Assembly (NCBI RefSeq): GCF_005887115.1
Contig: NZ_PNCJ01000044.1
Location: forward strand, 1 to 36,965
Direction: 5' to 3'
Length of the DNA: 36,965 bases
Source of the DNA: Pseudoalteromonas rubra
GTDB lineage: Bacteria > Pseudomonadota > Gammaproteobacteria > Enterobacterales > Alteromonadaceae
Positions 1 through 7,324 of this stretch are shown here, piece by piece. Every line of letters starts with the position of its first letter. Within the stretch, counting starts at the first letter, position 1. The notes beneath the pieces were generated by a model. The model ran no database searches. It saw nothing but the letters and a program-made list of their open reading frames with translations, and was not told the origin of the DNA. Position numbers and translations under genes: made by a program.

Positions 1-48
1 TCCTTTTTTATTGTCTGTTTTGCTACTTTAAAGTGTCACTCTGTGTGA

Positions 49-522
49 TCAATCTTCGCTGTGGTTAGCGTACAGGTTATCAATCAGCTCATCTTCGAGT
101 GCAAAGCGCAGTTCCAGGGCTTCACCCAGCTCAGAGAGATCTTTATCAAAGTCTGACATCAGATTGTCTGGCTGCATTTCTGCATACTTGTCGTTGAAGT
201 CCAGTGCCAGATCGGTGGTATCCGTGATCCTGGGATACAGCGACTGCGCCAGCTTCAGGCTTTGCGGGCCTTTCTCTTTGCAGGCTGCGACCAGGTTATC
301 ATAAATTTCGAAGTGCCCGGCCGACAGGTAATCCATCAGGATCTGACAAAACGTTTGGATCTGTAGCTGATCAGGCAGGGCATGGTCATCCTGTTCGAAA
401 GGTGACAATCCTGCGACTTTGCAATACAGCAGCAAAAGCTCCTGCCGTTCAGCTAACCAGTTGTCGATAACGCTATGGCTACCTCCCCACCTTTGTTGGG
501 CTTGTTCTAAGCGTGACAGCAT
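49..522 (-). CDS. rsd: Rsd, anti-sigma-70 regulator
   Basis: A 157-residue protein of the Rsd/AlgQ family, close to the 158 residues of E. coli Rsd. Family members bind region 4 of the housekeeping sigma factor in stationary phase and so free core RNA polymerase for alternative sigma factors. Visible family signatures are the N-terminal segment around SHSVIDNWLAERQELLL (15-31), the DYLSAGHFEIYD stretch near residue 64 and the LSELGEALELRFALEDELI helix near residue 130. The ATG at 522 has a strong AAGGAG six bases upstream. The gene lies next to hemE, as in enterobacteria (rsd-nudC-hemE), but here it is divergent from hemE and nudC is absent. Family assignment is confident; sigma binding is inferred from homology. 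Confidence 0.93.
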   Translation of the reverse strand: MLSRLEQAQQRWGGSHSVIDNWLAERQELLLLYCKVAGLSPFEQDDHALPDQLQIQTFCQILMDYLSAGHFEIYDNLVAACKEKGPQSLKLAQSLYPRITDTTDLALDFNDKYAEMQPDNLMSDFDKDLSELGEALELRFALEDELIDNLYANHSED

Positions 523-580
523 AGTTATCTCCTTAGCGGGTCATTATCTGCCCGTGGCTTGCCAAAAACATCGGCACAGA

Positions 581-600
581 TTGACCCAAAGTGGGGTCAA
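581..600. promoter_or_regulatory. Inverted repeat in the rsd leader
   Basis: TTGACCC (581-587) and GGGTCAA (594-600) form a perfect 7-bp inverted repeat around a 6-base centre, about 60 bp upstream of the rsd start. It could be an operator or an RNA hairpin in the rsd leader. I do not recognise a specific regulator. Confidence 0.35.
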
Positions 601-655
601 AACTTGATAGTAAAAAACCGAACACCGGTTATGCCGAAATTGTTTATCTGACCTC

Positions 656-685
656 TATAAAAAGGAAAACTGATGCAAAGGTCAA
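656..685 (-). promoter_or_regulatory. Candidate rsd promoter
   Basis: On the minus strand TTGACC (680-685) and TTTATA (656-661) are separated by 18 bases and point toward rsd, which would give a leader of about 125 nt. The match is moderate. Further TTGAC copies nearby (around 698 and 600) make the true -35 uncertain. Confidence 0.3.
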
Positions 686-811
686 CCTCTTTTTTTGTCA
701 AGTGAGTAAATAACGGGGTGTGTTTCCGAAGTAGGGGCTGGAATAACTCTTGTTTACGGGCTGCTCGGTTTTACGTGGTCGTTCCGGACGATAAGGTGTT
801 TAAAATTAGTT

Positions 812-918
812 AAACAAAAAAGCCGCTCCAGGGGGTATTCCTGAGCGGCCATCAATGCAGTTTAGCAATAGAGCTTTATTATTATTGGTTTTAAAGGTGT
901 TTTTATTCTTCTTAGCGC
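812..918 (-). ncRNA. Predicted small RNA, about 107 nt
   Basis: The 643-bp gap between rsd and hemE holds no convincing ORF. On the minus strand it has a near-consensus promoter (TTGCAA at 948-953, 17-base spacer, TATAAA at 925-930). An intrinsic terminator follows about 75-105 nt after the predicted start: stem 822-832 with 840-849, one bulge, then TTTTTTGTTT. Together they define a transcript from about 918 down to about 812. Its 5' half is A/U-rich and looks single-stranded (runs such as AATAATAATAAAG), as expected for an Hfq-dependent regulator ending in a hairpin and U-tail. It matches no sRNA I know (it is not Spot 42, RyhB or GcvB). The alternative is an attenuated upstream start of the rsd transcript. 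Confidence 0.5.
815..849 (-). terminator. Rho-independent terminator of the small RNA
   Basis: Read on the minus strand, the stem GCCGCT-CAGG pairs with CCTG-G-AGCGGC (one bulged base, loop of about 7) and is followed directly by six Ts, a G and three Ts. No minus-strand gene lies upstream of it within 1.4 kb. Confidence 0.7.
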
Positions 919-924
919 AGCAAA

Positions 925-953
925 TTTATAGCAAGCTTTTACCCTTGTTGCAA
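925..953 (-). promoter_or_regulatory. Promoter of the predicted small RNA
   Basis: On the minus strand -35 TTGCAA (948-953) and -10 TATAAA (925-930) have the optimal 17-bp spacing. No coding sequence follows; the next element downstream is an intrinsic terminator at 815-849. Confidence 0.55.
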
Positions 954-1014
954 ACAGTTTAATCGTGTGTTTTTAATCTGGTTTGTAATGCATTGAAGTA
1001 AAAGGGGTTTAATT

Positions 1015-1031
1015 TTACACAGTTTGTGTAA
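1015..1031. promoter_or_regulatory. Inverted repeat upstream of hemE
   Basis: TTACACA (1015-1021), three bases, TGTGTAA (1025-1031) is a perfect 7-bp inverted repeat about 90 bp upstream of the hemE -10 element. It is a plausible operator; the regulator is unknown. Confidence 0.35.
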
Positions 1032-1039
1032 GAAATAGC

Positions 1040-1078
1040 CATGGTGACATAAAGCGCTTAATCCAGATCATGGTGACA
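1040..1078. repeat. Pair of 10-bp direct repeats before hemE
   Basis: CATGGTGACA occurs at 1040-1049 and again at 1069-1078, a 29-bp period close to three helical turns, just upstream of the hemE core promoter. It may be a pair of regulator sites on one face of the DNA. Confidence 0.4.
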
Positions 1079-1119
1079 GGAATTTGCATGCTGTTTCAAT
1101 AGTGACGTATTGAAGTTAA

Positions 1120-1128
1120 TGATACAAT
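1120..1128 (+). promoter_or_regulatory. hemE promoter, extended -10
   Basis: TGaTACAAT is a good extended -10 element, placing the start about 30 nt before the hemE ATG. The -35 region is poor (TAGTGA at 1100-1105), as is common with extended -10 promoters. Confidence 0.45.
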
Positions 1129-1165
1129 CTGAGCAATTTTTACAGCATTGGAATGAAATTACGCT

Positions 1166-2233
1166 ATGAGCGAGTTGAAAAATGATCGTTACCTGCGCGC
1201 GTTGATGAAACAACCCGTAGATGTTACGCCCGTTTGGATGATGCGTCAGGCTGGCCGCTATCTTCCTGAGTACCGAGCGACCCGAGCGCAAGCCGGAGAC
1301 TTTATGAGTCTGTGTAAAAACGCAGAACTGGCCTGTGAAGTAACCTTGCAGCCGTTGCGTCGTTACCCGCTTGATGCGGCGATCTTATTCAGCGACATCC
1401 TGACCATCCCGGATGCGATGGGACTGGGCCTGTATTTTGAAACCGGTGAAGGTCCTAAATTTGAGCGCCCAATCAGCTCGCTGAGCGATGTACAAAAACT
1501 ACCTAAGCTGGATCCAACCGATGAGCTGGGTTATGTAATGAATGCGGTAAGCACCATTCGCCGTGAATTGAAAGGCGAAGTGCCGCTGATCGGCTTCTCT
1601 GGTTCACCCTGGACGCTGGCGACTTATATGATTGAAGGTGGCAGCAGCAAGACCTTTGGTAAGATCAAGAAGATGGCGTTTGCTGAGCCCAAGACTTTAC
1701 ACCTGCTACTCGATAAAGTTGCAGATTCTGTTATTGATTACCTCAATGCTCAGGTCAAAGCTGGTGCCCAGTCGCTGATGATCTTTGACTCATGGGGTGG
1801 CGTGCTAAGCCCACGCGACTACAAAGAATTCTCGCTACAATACATGCATAAGATCGTAGATGGTCTGATCCGTGAAAACGATGGTCGCAAAGTACCGGTC
1901 ACTTTGTTCACCAAAAATGGTGGCCAGTGGATTGAAGCCATTGCGGCAACGGGCTGTGATGCGGTTGGTCTGGACTGGACAATCGACATCGCCGATGCAA
2001 GACGCCGCGTGGGTGACAAAGTCGCACTGCAAGGCAATATGGACCCGTCTATGTTGCACGGTACACCAGAGCGTATTCGTGAAGAAGTACAGCATATCCT
2101 GTCTGGCTATGGTCAGGGATCAGGACATGTGTTCAATCTGGGTCATGGTATTACTCCAGATGTGGACCCTGAGAATGCAGGCGTGTTTATTAACGCCGTA
2201 CATGAATTCAGCCGTCAGTACCATCAGGAATAA
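1166..2233 (+). CDS. hemE: Uroporphyrinogen decarboxylase HemE
   Basis: This cytosolic enzyme removes four carboxyl groups from uroporphyrinogen III to give coproporphyrinogen III in haem synthesis. The 355-residue length is normal for the family (E. coli 354). The first signature MRQAGRYLPEYR is at 26-37, and FSDIL with the substrate-binding aspartate (D77) is at 75-79. The glycine-rich NLGHGITPDVDPENA stretch is near the C terminus. The ATG at 1166 begins the conserved N terminus, although the Shine-Dalgarno is weak. The gene is a single transcription unit with its own extended -10 promoter and a shared terminator downstream. Confidence 0.97.
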   Translation: MSELKNDRYLRALMKQPVDVTPVWMMRQAGRYLPEYRATRAQAGDFMSLCKNAELACEVTLQPLRRYPLDAAILFSDILTIPDAMGLGLYFETGEGPKFERPISSLSDVQKLPKLDPTDELGYVMNAVSTIRRELKGEVPLIGFSGSPWTLATYMIEGGSSKTFGKIKKMAFAEPKTLHLLLDKVADSVIDYLNAQVKAGAQSLMIFDSWGGVLSPRDYKEFSLQYMHKIVDGLIRENDGRKVPVTLFTKNGGQWIEAIAATGCDAVGLDWTIDIADARRRVGDKVALQGNMDPSMLHGTPERIREEVQHILSGYGQGSGHVFNLGHGITPDVDPENAGVFINAVHEFSRQYHQE

Positions 2234-2253
2234 CTGACAGGCAAAAAACAAAA

Positions 2254-2273
2254 AACCCGGCTGATGCCGGGTT
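2254..2273. terminator. Bidirectional terminator between hemE and speE
   Basis: AACCCGGC, loop TGAT, GCCGGGTT form a perfect 8-bp stem between the convergent genes hemE and speE. The minus-strand tail is a long T-run (TTTTTTGTTTTTT), so termination of speE should be strong. The plus-strand tail (ATTTGT) is weaker but plausible for hemE. Confidence 0.85.
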
Positions 2274-2309
2274 ATTTGTATCAGGGTTAAATCACCCTGT
2301 GTGCAGGTA

Positions 2310-3176
2310 TTAGTCCTTGCTCTCAAAGGCTCGGCGCATAAACCCTGGGGTTGCCAGCGCACCTTTGTGTATTCCGGTATTGTAGTACTCGGTGTCAAAG
2401 CCAGCTTGTTCGGCATCCTGTTCGCGGAAGCCGTTAAACATCTCGCCTTTACGTGCCAGCGTTGCTGACCACAGACCACTTGGGTAAATAGGTTGTGGGA
2501 ATGGCAGGGTTTGCAGATCAACAAAGCCGACATCCAGCATGGCCTGGCGCATTTCTTTTAGCAAGGTCATGTGCATCAATGGAGATTCGCTCTGTTGAAC
2601 CAGAATGCCGCCCGGGCGCAGTGCCTTCAGACAGCTGGTGTAAAATGCATGGTTAAACAGACCTTCGCCAGGTCCGACCGGATCGGTACCATCGACAATA
2701 ACCACATCGACTGATTCTGGCGCCGCGTTGTGCATATATTTGATACCGTCATCAAACATCACGGTGGCACGTGGGTCATCGTTAGAGGCACACAGCTCAG
2801 GGAAATACTTTAATGACATTTGCGTAACGACTTCGTCAATGTCGATTTGGGTTACGGTTTCTACGTCCGGGTGCTTGAGTACTTCACGCAATGTTCCGCA
2901 GTCACCACCACCGATGATCACCACATTCTTGGGTGCCGGATGAGAAAATAAAGCCGGGTGGCTCATCATCTCATGATAGAAAAAGTTTTCCCGGGTGCTG
3001 ACCATAGTGCAGCCGTCAATGATCATCAGATTACCAAAATCTGTGGTCTCGTACATTTCAACATTCTGAAATGGCGACTGGATTTCGTCCAGTTTACGGT
3101 TGACGCGCAATGAGAACGCGCTGCCATCACGGTCGCTGATCTCAGTAAACCAGCGGTTTGCTTCTAAATTTGACAT
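2310..3176 (-). CDS. speE: Spermidine synthase-family aminopropyltransferase SpeE
   Basis: It transfers an aminopropyl group from decarboxylated S-adenosylmethionine to putrescine to make spermidine. The start at 3176 gives 288 residues, the E. coli SpeE length, and has AAGG just upstream. The ATG at 3188 has no Shine-Dalgarno. The FFYHEMMSHPALFSHP segment (65-80) is typical. The nucleotide-binding loop reads GGGDCGTLREV (89-99), slightly divergent from the usual GGGDG(A/G). The catalytic aspartate is D162 in VDGTDPVGPGEGLF. The gene is divergent from speA, which makes agmatine, the start of the arginine route to putrescine. The amine acceptor could differ from putrescine; sequence alone does not settle it. 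Confidence 0.9.
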   Translation of the reverse strand: MSNLEANRWFTEISDRDGSAFSLRVNRKLDEIQSPFQNVEMYETTDFGNLMIIDGCTMVSTRENFFYHEMMSHPALFSHPAPKNVVIIGGGDCGTLREVLKHPDVETVTQIDIDEVVTQMSLKYFPELCASNDDPRATVMFDDGIKYMHNAAPESVDVVIVDGTDPVGPGEGLFNHAFYTSCLKALRPGGILVQQSESPLMHMTLLKEMRQAMLDVGFVDLQTLPFPQPIYPSGLWSATLARKGEMFNGFREQDAEQAGFDTEYYNTGIHKGALATPGFMRRAFESKD

Positions 3177-3354
3177 TGTTGCCTTCATGCAGATGTAATT
3201 TTTCAGAGATTTTGCCAGCGCTTTCGCCCCAGCTCAATCTATTTTAGCGCATAAACGACGACTCGGTTAGGAACAAAGCAAGGTGAGAAAGTTGCTCGGC
3301 CAGCAAAGTTCGCCAAAATGACGGGCCTGTTTTGTTGCTTGGTCTGGCAAAAGA

Positions 3355-3384
3355 TTGTCACATCTTGGCCTTAAGTATTAAAAT
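3355..3384 (+). promoter_or_regulatory. speA promoter
   Basis: TTGTCA (3355-3360) and TAAAAT (3379-3384) with an 18-bp spacer lie 35 bp upstream of the speA start codon. Confidence 0.5.
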
Positions 3385-3418
3385 ATGCAGTCTGTAAAGC
3401 TAGTTAATAGAGATTGCC

Positions 3419-5299
3419 ATGACCTGGGGTTTGCAAACCGCACGTGCTACTTATAACGTCACTCACTGGAGTGAAGGATATTTTGACATCAATGAGCAGG
3501 GGGAGCTGGTTGCCTATCCCGATGGCGATCGCGCAAAACCGGCTATTTCACTGGTTGAGTTAACCGAGCGCTTCAAGGAGCAAGGCCTGACTTTGCCCGT
3601 GCTGGTACGATTTACCGATATTCTCAATAGCCGCGTCGAGACCATGACACAGGCTTTTTCACAGGCAACTGCAGCCAAATCTTATCAGGGGCAATACACT
3701 TGTGTTTATCCTATCAAGGTGAATCAGCAACGCTCCGTAGTCAGTAAGTTACTGGCACATCCGAGCGGCCTGGTTGGTCTTGAAGCCGGGTCTAAACCCG
3801 AACTCATGGCGATACTGGGCATTGCCAAAGATCCTATCACCATTGTTTGCAATGGTTACAAAGACAGCGAGTTCCTGCGCCTGGCAATGATCGGCCAGGC
3901 GATGGGCCATAAAGTGCAGATCGTGATTGAAAAGCTCTCTGAGCTGGATACTTTGCTCAAGGAGATCTCAACTCTCGGTATTGAGCCGGCCATTGGCATT
4001 CGTATTCGTCTCAATTCCATTGGTAAAGGAAAATGGCAGAACACAGGCGGAGAAAAAGGGAAGTTTGGTCTGACGGCCAGTCAGGTACTCAGTGCGGTGG
4101 ACAAGCTCAAAGCGCAAGGCAAACTGCACTTAATGCAACTGGTGCACTTTCATATTGGCTCTCAGATAGCCAATATCCGCGATATTCAGCGCGCACTACG
4201 TGAGTGTGCCCGCCATTATGCCGAGCTGTCTCAGCTGGGTGTGCCATTAAAAACAGTCGATGTGGGTGGCGGTCTGGGTGTGGACTACGAAGGGTCCGGG
4301 TCTCGCAGTGCCTGCTCAATGAATTATACCGTGGCTGAATATGCCCGCAATGTTGTGGGTGCTTTTGCTGAAGTGGCGGAGCAGCACGGGCTGCGTCATC
4401 CGGATATCATTACCGAATCCGGCCGGGCACTGACGGCACACCATGCAGTGCTAATCACCGACGTGATTGACGTGGAAAAAGCGCCTTATCAGACCATCCC
4501 GAGTATGCCGGCCCAATCTGCACATCATATCCAGCAGGAGCTGTGGTTATCATTGCAAAGGCTGACTCCCAGACTGGCCATAGAAACATACCATGATGCC
4601 ATGCACCTGTTTGGTGATGGTCATGATCAATATGTTCATGGCCTGATTGGCATGCAGCAATGGGCACAAATTGAGCAGCTGTATTTCACTATCTTACAAA
4701 GAGTCAAAGAATGCCTGAATATTCATTCGCGCTCACACCGCGAAGTGCTGGACGAGCTCAATGAAAAGCTGGCGGATAAGCTGTTTGTGAACTTCTCGTT
4801 GTTCCAGTCCTTACCGGATGTCTGGGGGATCCAACAGTTATTTCCTGTGATGCCTATTGCAGCGCTGGATCAACCACTCACACAACGTGCGGTGATCCAG
4901 GATATAACCTGTGATTCAGACGGCCAGATCCGGGAGTACGTAGAAGGGGCGGGGATTGAATCCAGCTTGCCTATTCCGCCTTATCAGCCGGGTGAGCAGT
5001 ACCATATTGCAATGTTTATGGTGGGGGCATATCAGGAAATCCTCGGCGATTTGCACAACCTGTTTGGCGATACCGATTCGGTTCATGTGGAACTCACTCA
5101 GTCAGGCTACGAGCTGAGCAATGCCATCAAAGGCGACAGCGTTGAAGATGTACTGAGGTTTGTACACTATGACAAAGCTGCACTGGCAGAGAATTTTACC
5201 ACACAAATCTCTGCTCTGGCGGTTGATGAGGCAACTAAAGCCGACTATCTGGCGCAGCTACATGCCGGGCTCAGTGGCTATACCTATTTTGAAGACTAA
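3419..5299 (+). CDS. speA: Biosynthetic arginine decarboxylase SpeA
   Basis: A PLP-dependent enzyme that converts arginine to agmatine, the first step of the arginine route to polyamines. It is 626 residues, of the long biosynthetic type with an alanine racemase-like barrel fold. The PLP lysine is K100 in CVYPIKVNQQRS. HFHIGSQ near residue 245, the phosphate-binding GGGLGVDYEGS near 288 and ESGRALTAHHAV near 340 are all present. The ATG at 3419 begins the family-typical N terminus. It is divergent from speE, with 240 bp between the start codons. No agmatinase (speB) or agmatine deiminase gene is in the window, so the middle step to putrescine is encoded elsewhere. Confidence 0.96.
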   Translation: MTWGLQTARATYNVTHWSEGYFDINEQGELVAYPDGDRAKPAISLVELTERFKEQGLTLPVLVRFTDILNSRVETMTQAFSQATAAKSYQGQYTCVYPIKVNQQRSVVSKLLAHPSGLVGLEAGSKPELMAILGIAKDPITIVCNGYKDSEFLRLAMIGQAMGHKVQIVIEKLSELDTLLKEISTLGIEPAIGIRIRLNSIGKGKWQNTGGEKGKFGLTASQVLSAVDKLKAQGKLHLMQLVHFHIGSQIANIRDIQRALRECARHYAELSQLGVPLKTVDVGGGLGVDYEGSGSRSACSMNYTVAEYARNVVGAFAEVAEQHGLRHPDIITESGRALTAHHAVLITDVIDVEKAPYQTIPSMPAQSAHHIQQELWLSLQRLTPRLAIETYHDAMHLFGDGHDQYVHGLIGMQQWAQIEQLYFTILQRVKECLNIHSRSHREVLDELNEKLADKLFVNFSLFQSLPDVWGIQQLFPVMPIAALDQPLTQRAVIQDITCDSDGQIREYVEGAGIESSLPIPPYQPGEQYHIAMFMVGAYQEILGDLHNLFGDTDSVHVELTQSGYELSNAIKGDSVEDVLRFVHYDKAALAENFTTQISALAVDEATKADYLAQLHAGLSGYTYFED

Positions 5300-5325
5300 G
5301 TTCCCGTCCATTCGTAAGTAAGTAC

Positions 5326-5352
5326 CGGCTGCCCCACGAACCTTGGCAGCCG
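5326..5352 (+). terminator. Hairpin downstream of speA
   Basis: CGGCTGCC (5326-5333) pairs with GGCAGCCG (5345-5352) around an 11-base loop, about 25 bp after the speA stop. There is no T-run after it, so if it ends speA transcription it is not a classical intrinsic terminator. Confidence 0.35.
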
Positions 5353-5453
5353 AGGCCCCGGTATGATGTAATAGGGCCAGCTTGTTTGTCTAAATGTATG
5401 GTCTGAGTGTGCAGTCACTCACACCATCGTCAGTGGTAGTAAAGGAACATTGC

Positions 5454-6362
5454 ATGTCGTTAATCCGTCAGGTGCTGGGGTTACTGTTATACGCTATTAA
5501 TACATTGGTCTGGTTTATTCCTATTTTTTTATTAGGGGTGATCAAACTCTTACCAATTGCGCCTGTGCAAAAAGTCGCCAGCCGCATTGCCAAAGGGTGT
5601 GCCAGCTTGTGGGTTGCAGGTAATAATCTCAACCAATCGGTTGTTTCGCCATTTCAACTCAATGTGTCGATGCCTGAAACGGTGAAAGCGAAAGACTGGT
5701 ATCTGGTCATCGCTAACCATCAAAGCTGGGTAGACATACTGATCTTGCAGCGGGTGTTACACCGTAAAATTCCCTTTCTGAACTTTTTTCTGAAAAAAGA
5801 ATTGCTTTACGTGCCTGTACTTGGGCTTGCCTGGTGGGCACTTGATTTTCCGTTTATGAAACGGACCAGTAAAAGTCAGCTGAAGAAAAACCCTAAGCTG
5901 CGTGGTAAAGACGTTGAAACTACACGTAAGGCATGCGAAAAATTTAAAACCATGCCGGTGAGTATCGTCAACTTCGTCGAAGGGACGCGTTTTACTGAGC
6001 AAAAGCATCAGCGTCAGAATAGCCCTTTTAAGCATCTGCTCAAACCAAAAGCGGGTGGTATCGCATTTGTGATGCAGGCAATGGGAGAGCAGATCAATCA
6101 GGTGGTGAATGTGACCATTCATTATCCTGGTGGTATTCCCAGTTTTATGGACTTTGTTGCCGGGCGCGTTGACGAGGTTAGCGTGCAGATTGAGTTGATG
6201 CCAGTCAGTCAGGATTTGATTGGCGACTACAGTAATGACAATGAATTCAGGGTACGCTTTCAAAGCGAGCTAAACCGTCTGTGGGGGCTAAAAGATCAGC
6301 AGCTCGAGACGTTGGCAGCGGATCACAGCCGGGCTGTCGTGTCTGCCGAACAGCATGAAAAG
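5454..6362 (+). CDS. YihG-type 1-acylglycerol-3-phosphate acyltransferase (first copy)
   Basis: A PlsC/LPLAT-superfamily acyltransferase of the YihG group, which transfers acyl chains to lysophosphatidic acid at the inner membrane. I chose the ATG at 5454 because AAAGGAA lies six bases upstream; the upstream ATG at 5394 has no ribosome site and adds a non-conserved tail. The protein starts with a hydrophobic anchor (about 5-35). The HX4D catalytic motif is NHQSWVD (H89, D94), the substrate-binding FFLKKELLYVP is at 111-121, and EGTR is at 176-179. The stop codon TAG ends near 6365. The next gene is a paralog 40 bp downstream, and a mechanosensitive channel follows. Exact lipid substrate is not known from sequence. 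Confidence 0.85.
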
Positions 6363-6403
6363 TAGCAACAGTCCTGAGTTGTTGTTTAGGTGAAGGAGGT
6401 GGT

Positions 6404-7324
6404 ATGTTGAAAAGGTTTTTACCAGCCTGGCTAGCTGGATCGCTGGCTACTGTGATACTGCTGGCTAACACCCTGTTGTGGGGCGTTGTCGTATTTGCAT
6501 TGGGTTTGGTAAAGTGTATTTTGCCACTGCGCAGTGTGTCAGACATACTGCACTGGGCATATAAAGGCTGGTGCCGGGGCAATCGCCTGGGGCTTCAGCT
6601 TGGTTGTGCTGAGGTCGTGCTGGACTTGCCTGAGCAAATGAGTGAGCAGGCCTGGTATATGCTGGTGGCCAATCATATCAGCTGGTTAGACATTGTGGTG
6701 CTTAGCGCACTAGACCGATTACCTGCACCTAAATTTTTCCTGAAAGATGAACTCAAATATGTGCCGCTGATTGGTACTGGTGCGTGGGCGCTGGGTATGC
6801 CCTTTATGAAGCGTGCAAGCAAGGCGAAAATCGCTAAAAATCCTAAGCTCAAAGGGATGGATGTCGAGCGCACGAGGCACAGTTGTCGTCATTTTCGACA
6901 GCACCCTACGACGGTGATTAATTTTGTTGAAGGGACTCGTTTTACCGCACAAAAGCACCTGCGTCAGGGGGGAGAGTTTCACAATTTGCTCAAACCTAAA
7001 GCGGGTGGCGTGGCTTTCGCGCTAGAAGTATTGGCACAGCAACTCGACGGCATGCTTGATGCTACGGTGATTTATCAGAGCCCGGATCAGCATATCTGCC
7101 GCAGCTTTATGTGTGGCAAATTGCAGCGCATCGATGTGCGTATCCGACTATTATCAATGGCCAGTGTGCCACTGGGCAACTACCAGACAGACAAGCAATA
7201 CCGGGTGGCATTTCAGGCTTACCTGAATCAGCTGTGGCTCGACAAAGATGCGCAACTGACTGCTTATTGGGAGCAACAACAGGGGCGGGGCACGGTGTGT
7301 GTCGATGAGGTGAAGCAAGCATGA
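6404..7324 (+). CDS. YihG-type acyltransferase (second, tandem copy)
   Basis: A 306-residue paralog of the gene before it, with the same architecture: N-terminal membrane anchor (about 8-38), HX4D motif NHISWLD (H91, D96), FFLKDELKYVP (111-121) and EGTR at 176-179. Motif spacing is almost identical to the first copy, while the N and C termini have diverged. The ribosome site AAGGAGGTGGT is unusually strong, so this copy may be translated more than the first. Its last codons overlap the next start by four bases (ATGA), which suggests translational coupling to the channel gene. The role is inferred to be lysophospholipid acylation with different chain or head-group preference. Confidence 0.85.
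   Translation: MLKRFLPAWLAGSLATVILLANTLLWGVVVFALGLVKCILPLRSVSDILHWAYKGWCRGNRLGLQLGCAEVVLDLPEQMSEQAWYMLVANHISWLDIVVLSALDRLPAPKFFLKDELKYVPLIGTGAWALGMPFMKRASKAKIAKNPKLKGMDVERTRHSCRHFRQHPTTVINFVEGTRFTAQKHLRQGGEFHNLLKPKAGGVAFALEVLAQQLDGMLDATVIYQSPDQHICRSFMCGKLQRIDVRIRLLSMASVPLGNYQTDKQYRVAFQAYLNQLWLDKDAQLTAYWEQQQGRGTVCVDEVKQA

Noticed and set aside
670..705. AGGTCAACCT followed by seven Ts as a plus-strand terminator
   Set aside because: The palindrome has a 4-bp stem and a 2-base loop, too weak to fold as a terminator; no plus-strand gene lies before it.
740..855. Short minus-strand reading frame (about 32 residues) starting inside the predicted small RNA
   Set aside because: It has no ribosome site, runs through the terminator stem and loop, and ends beyond it; a translated product from this transcript is not supported.
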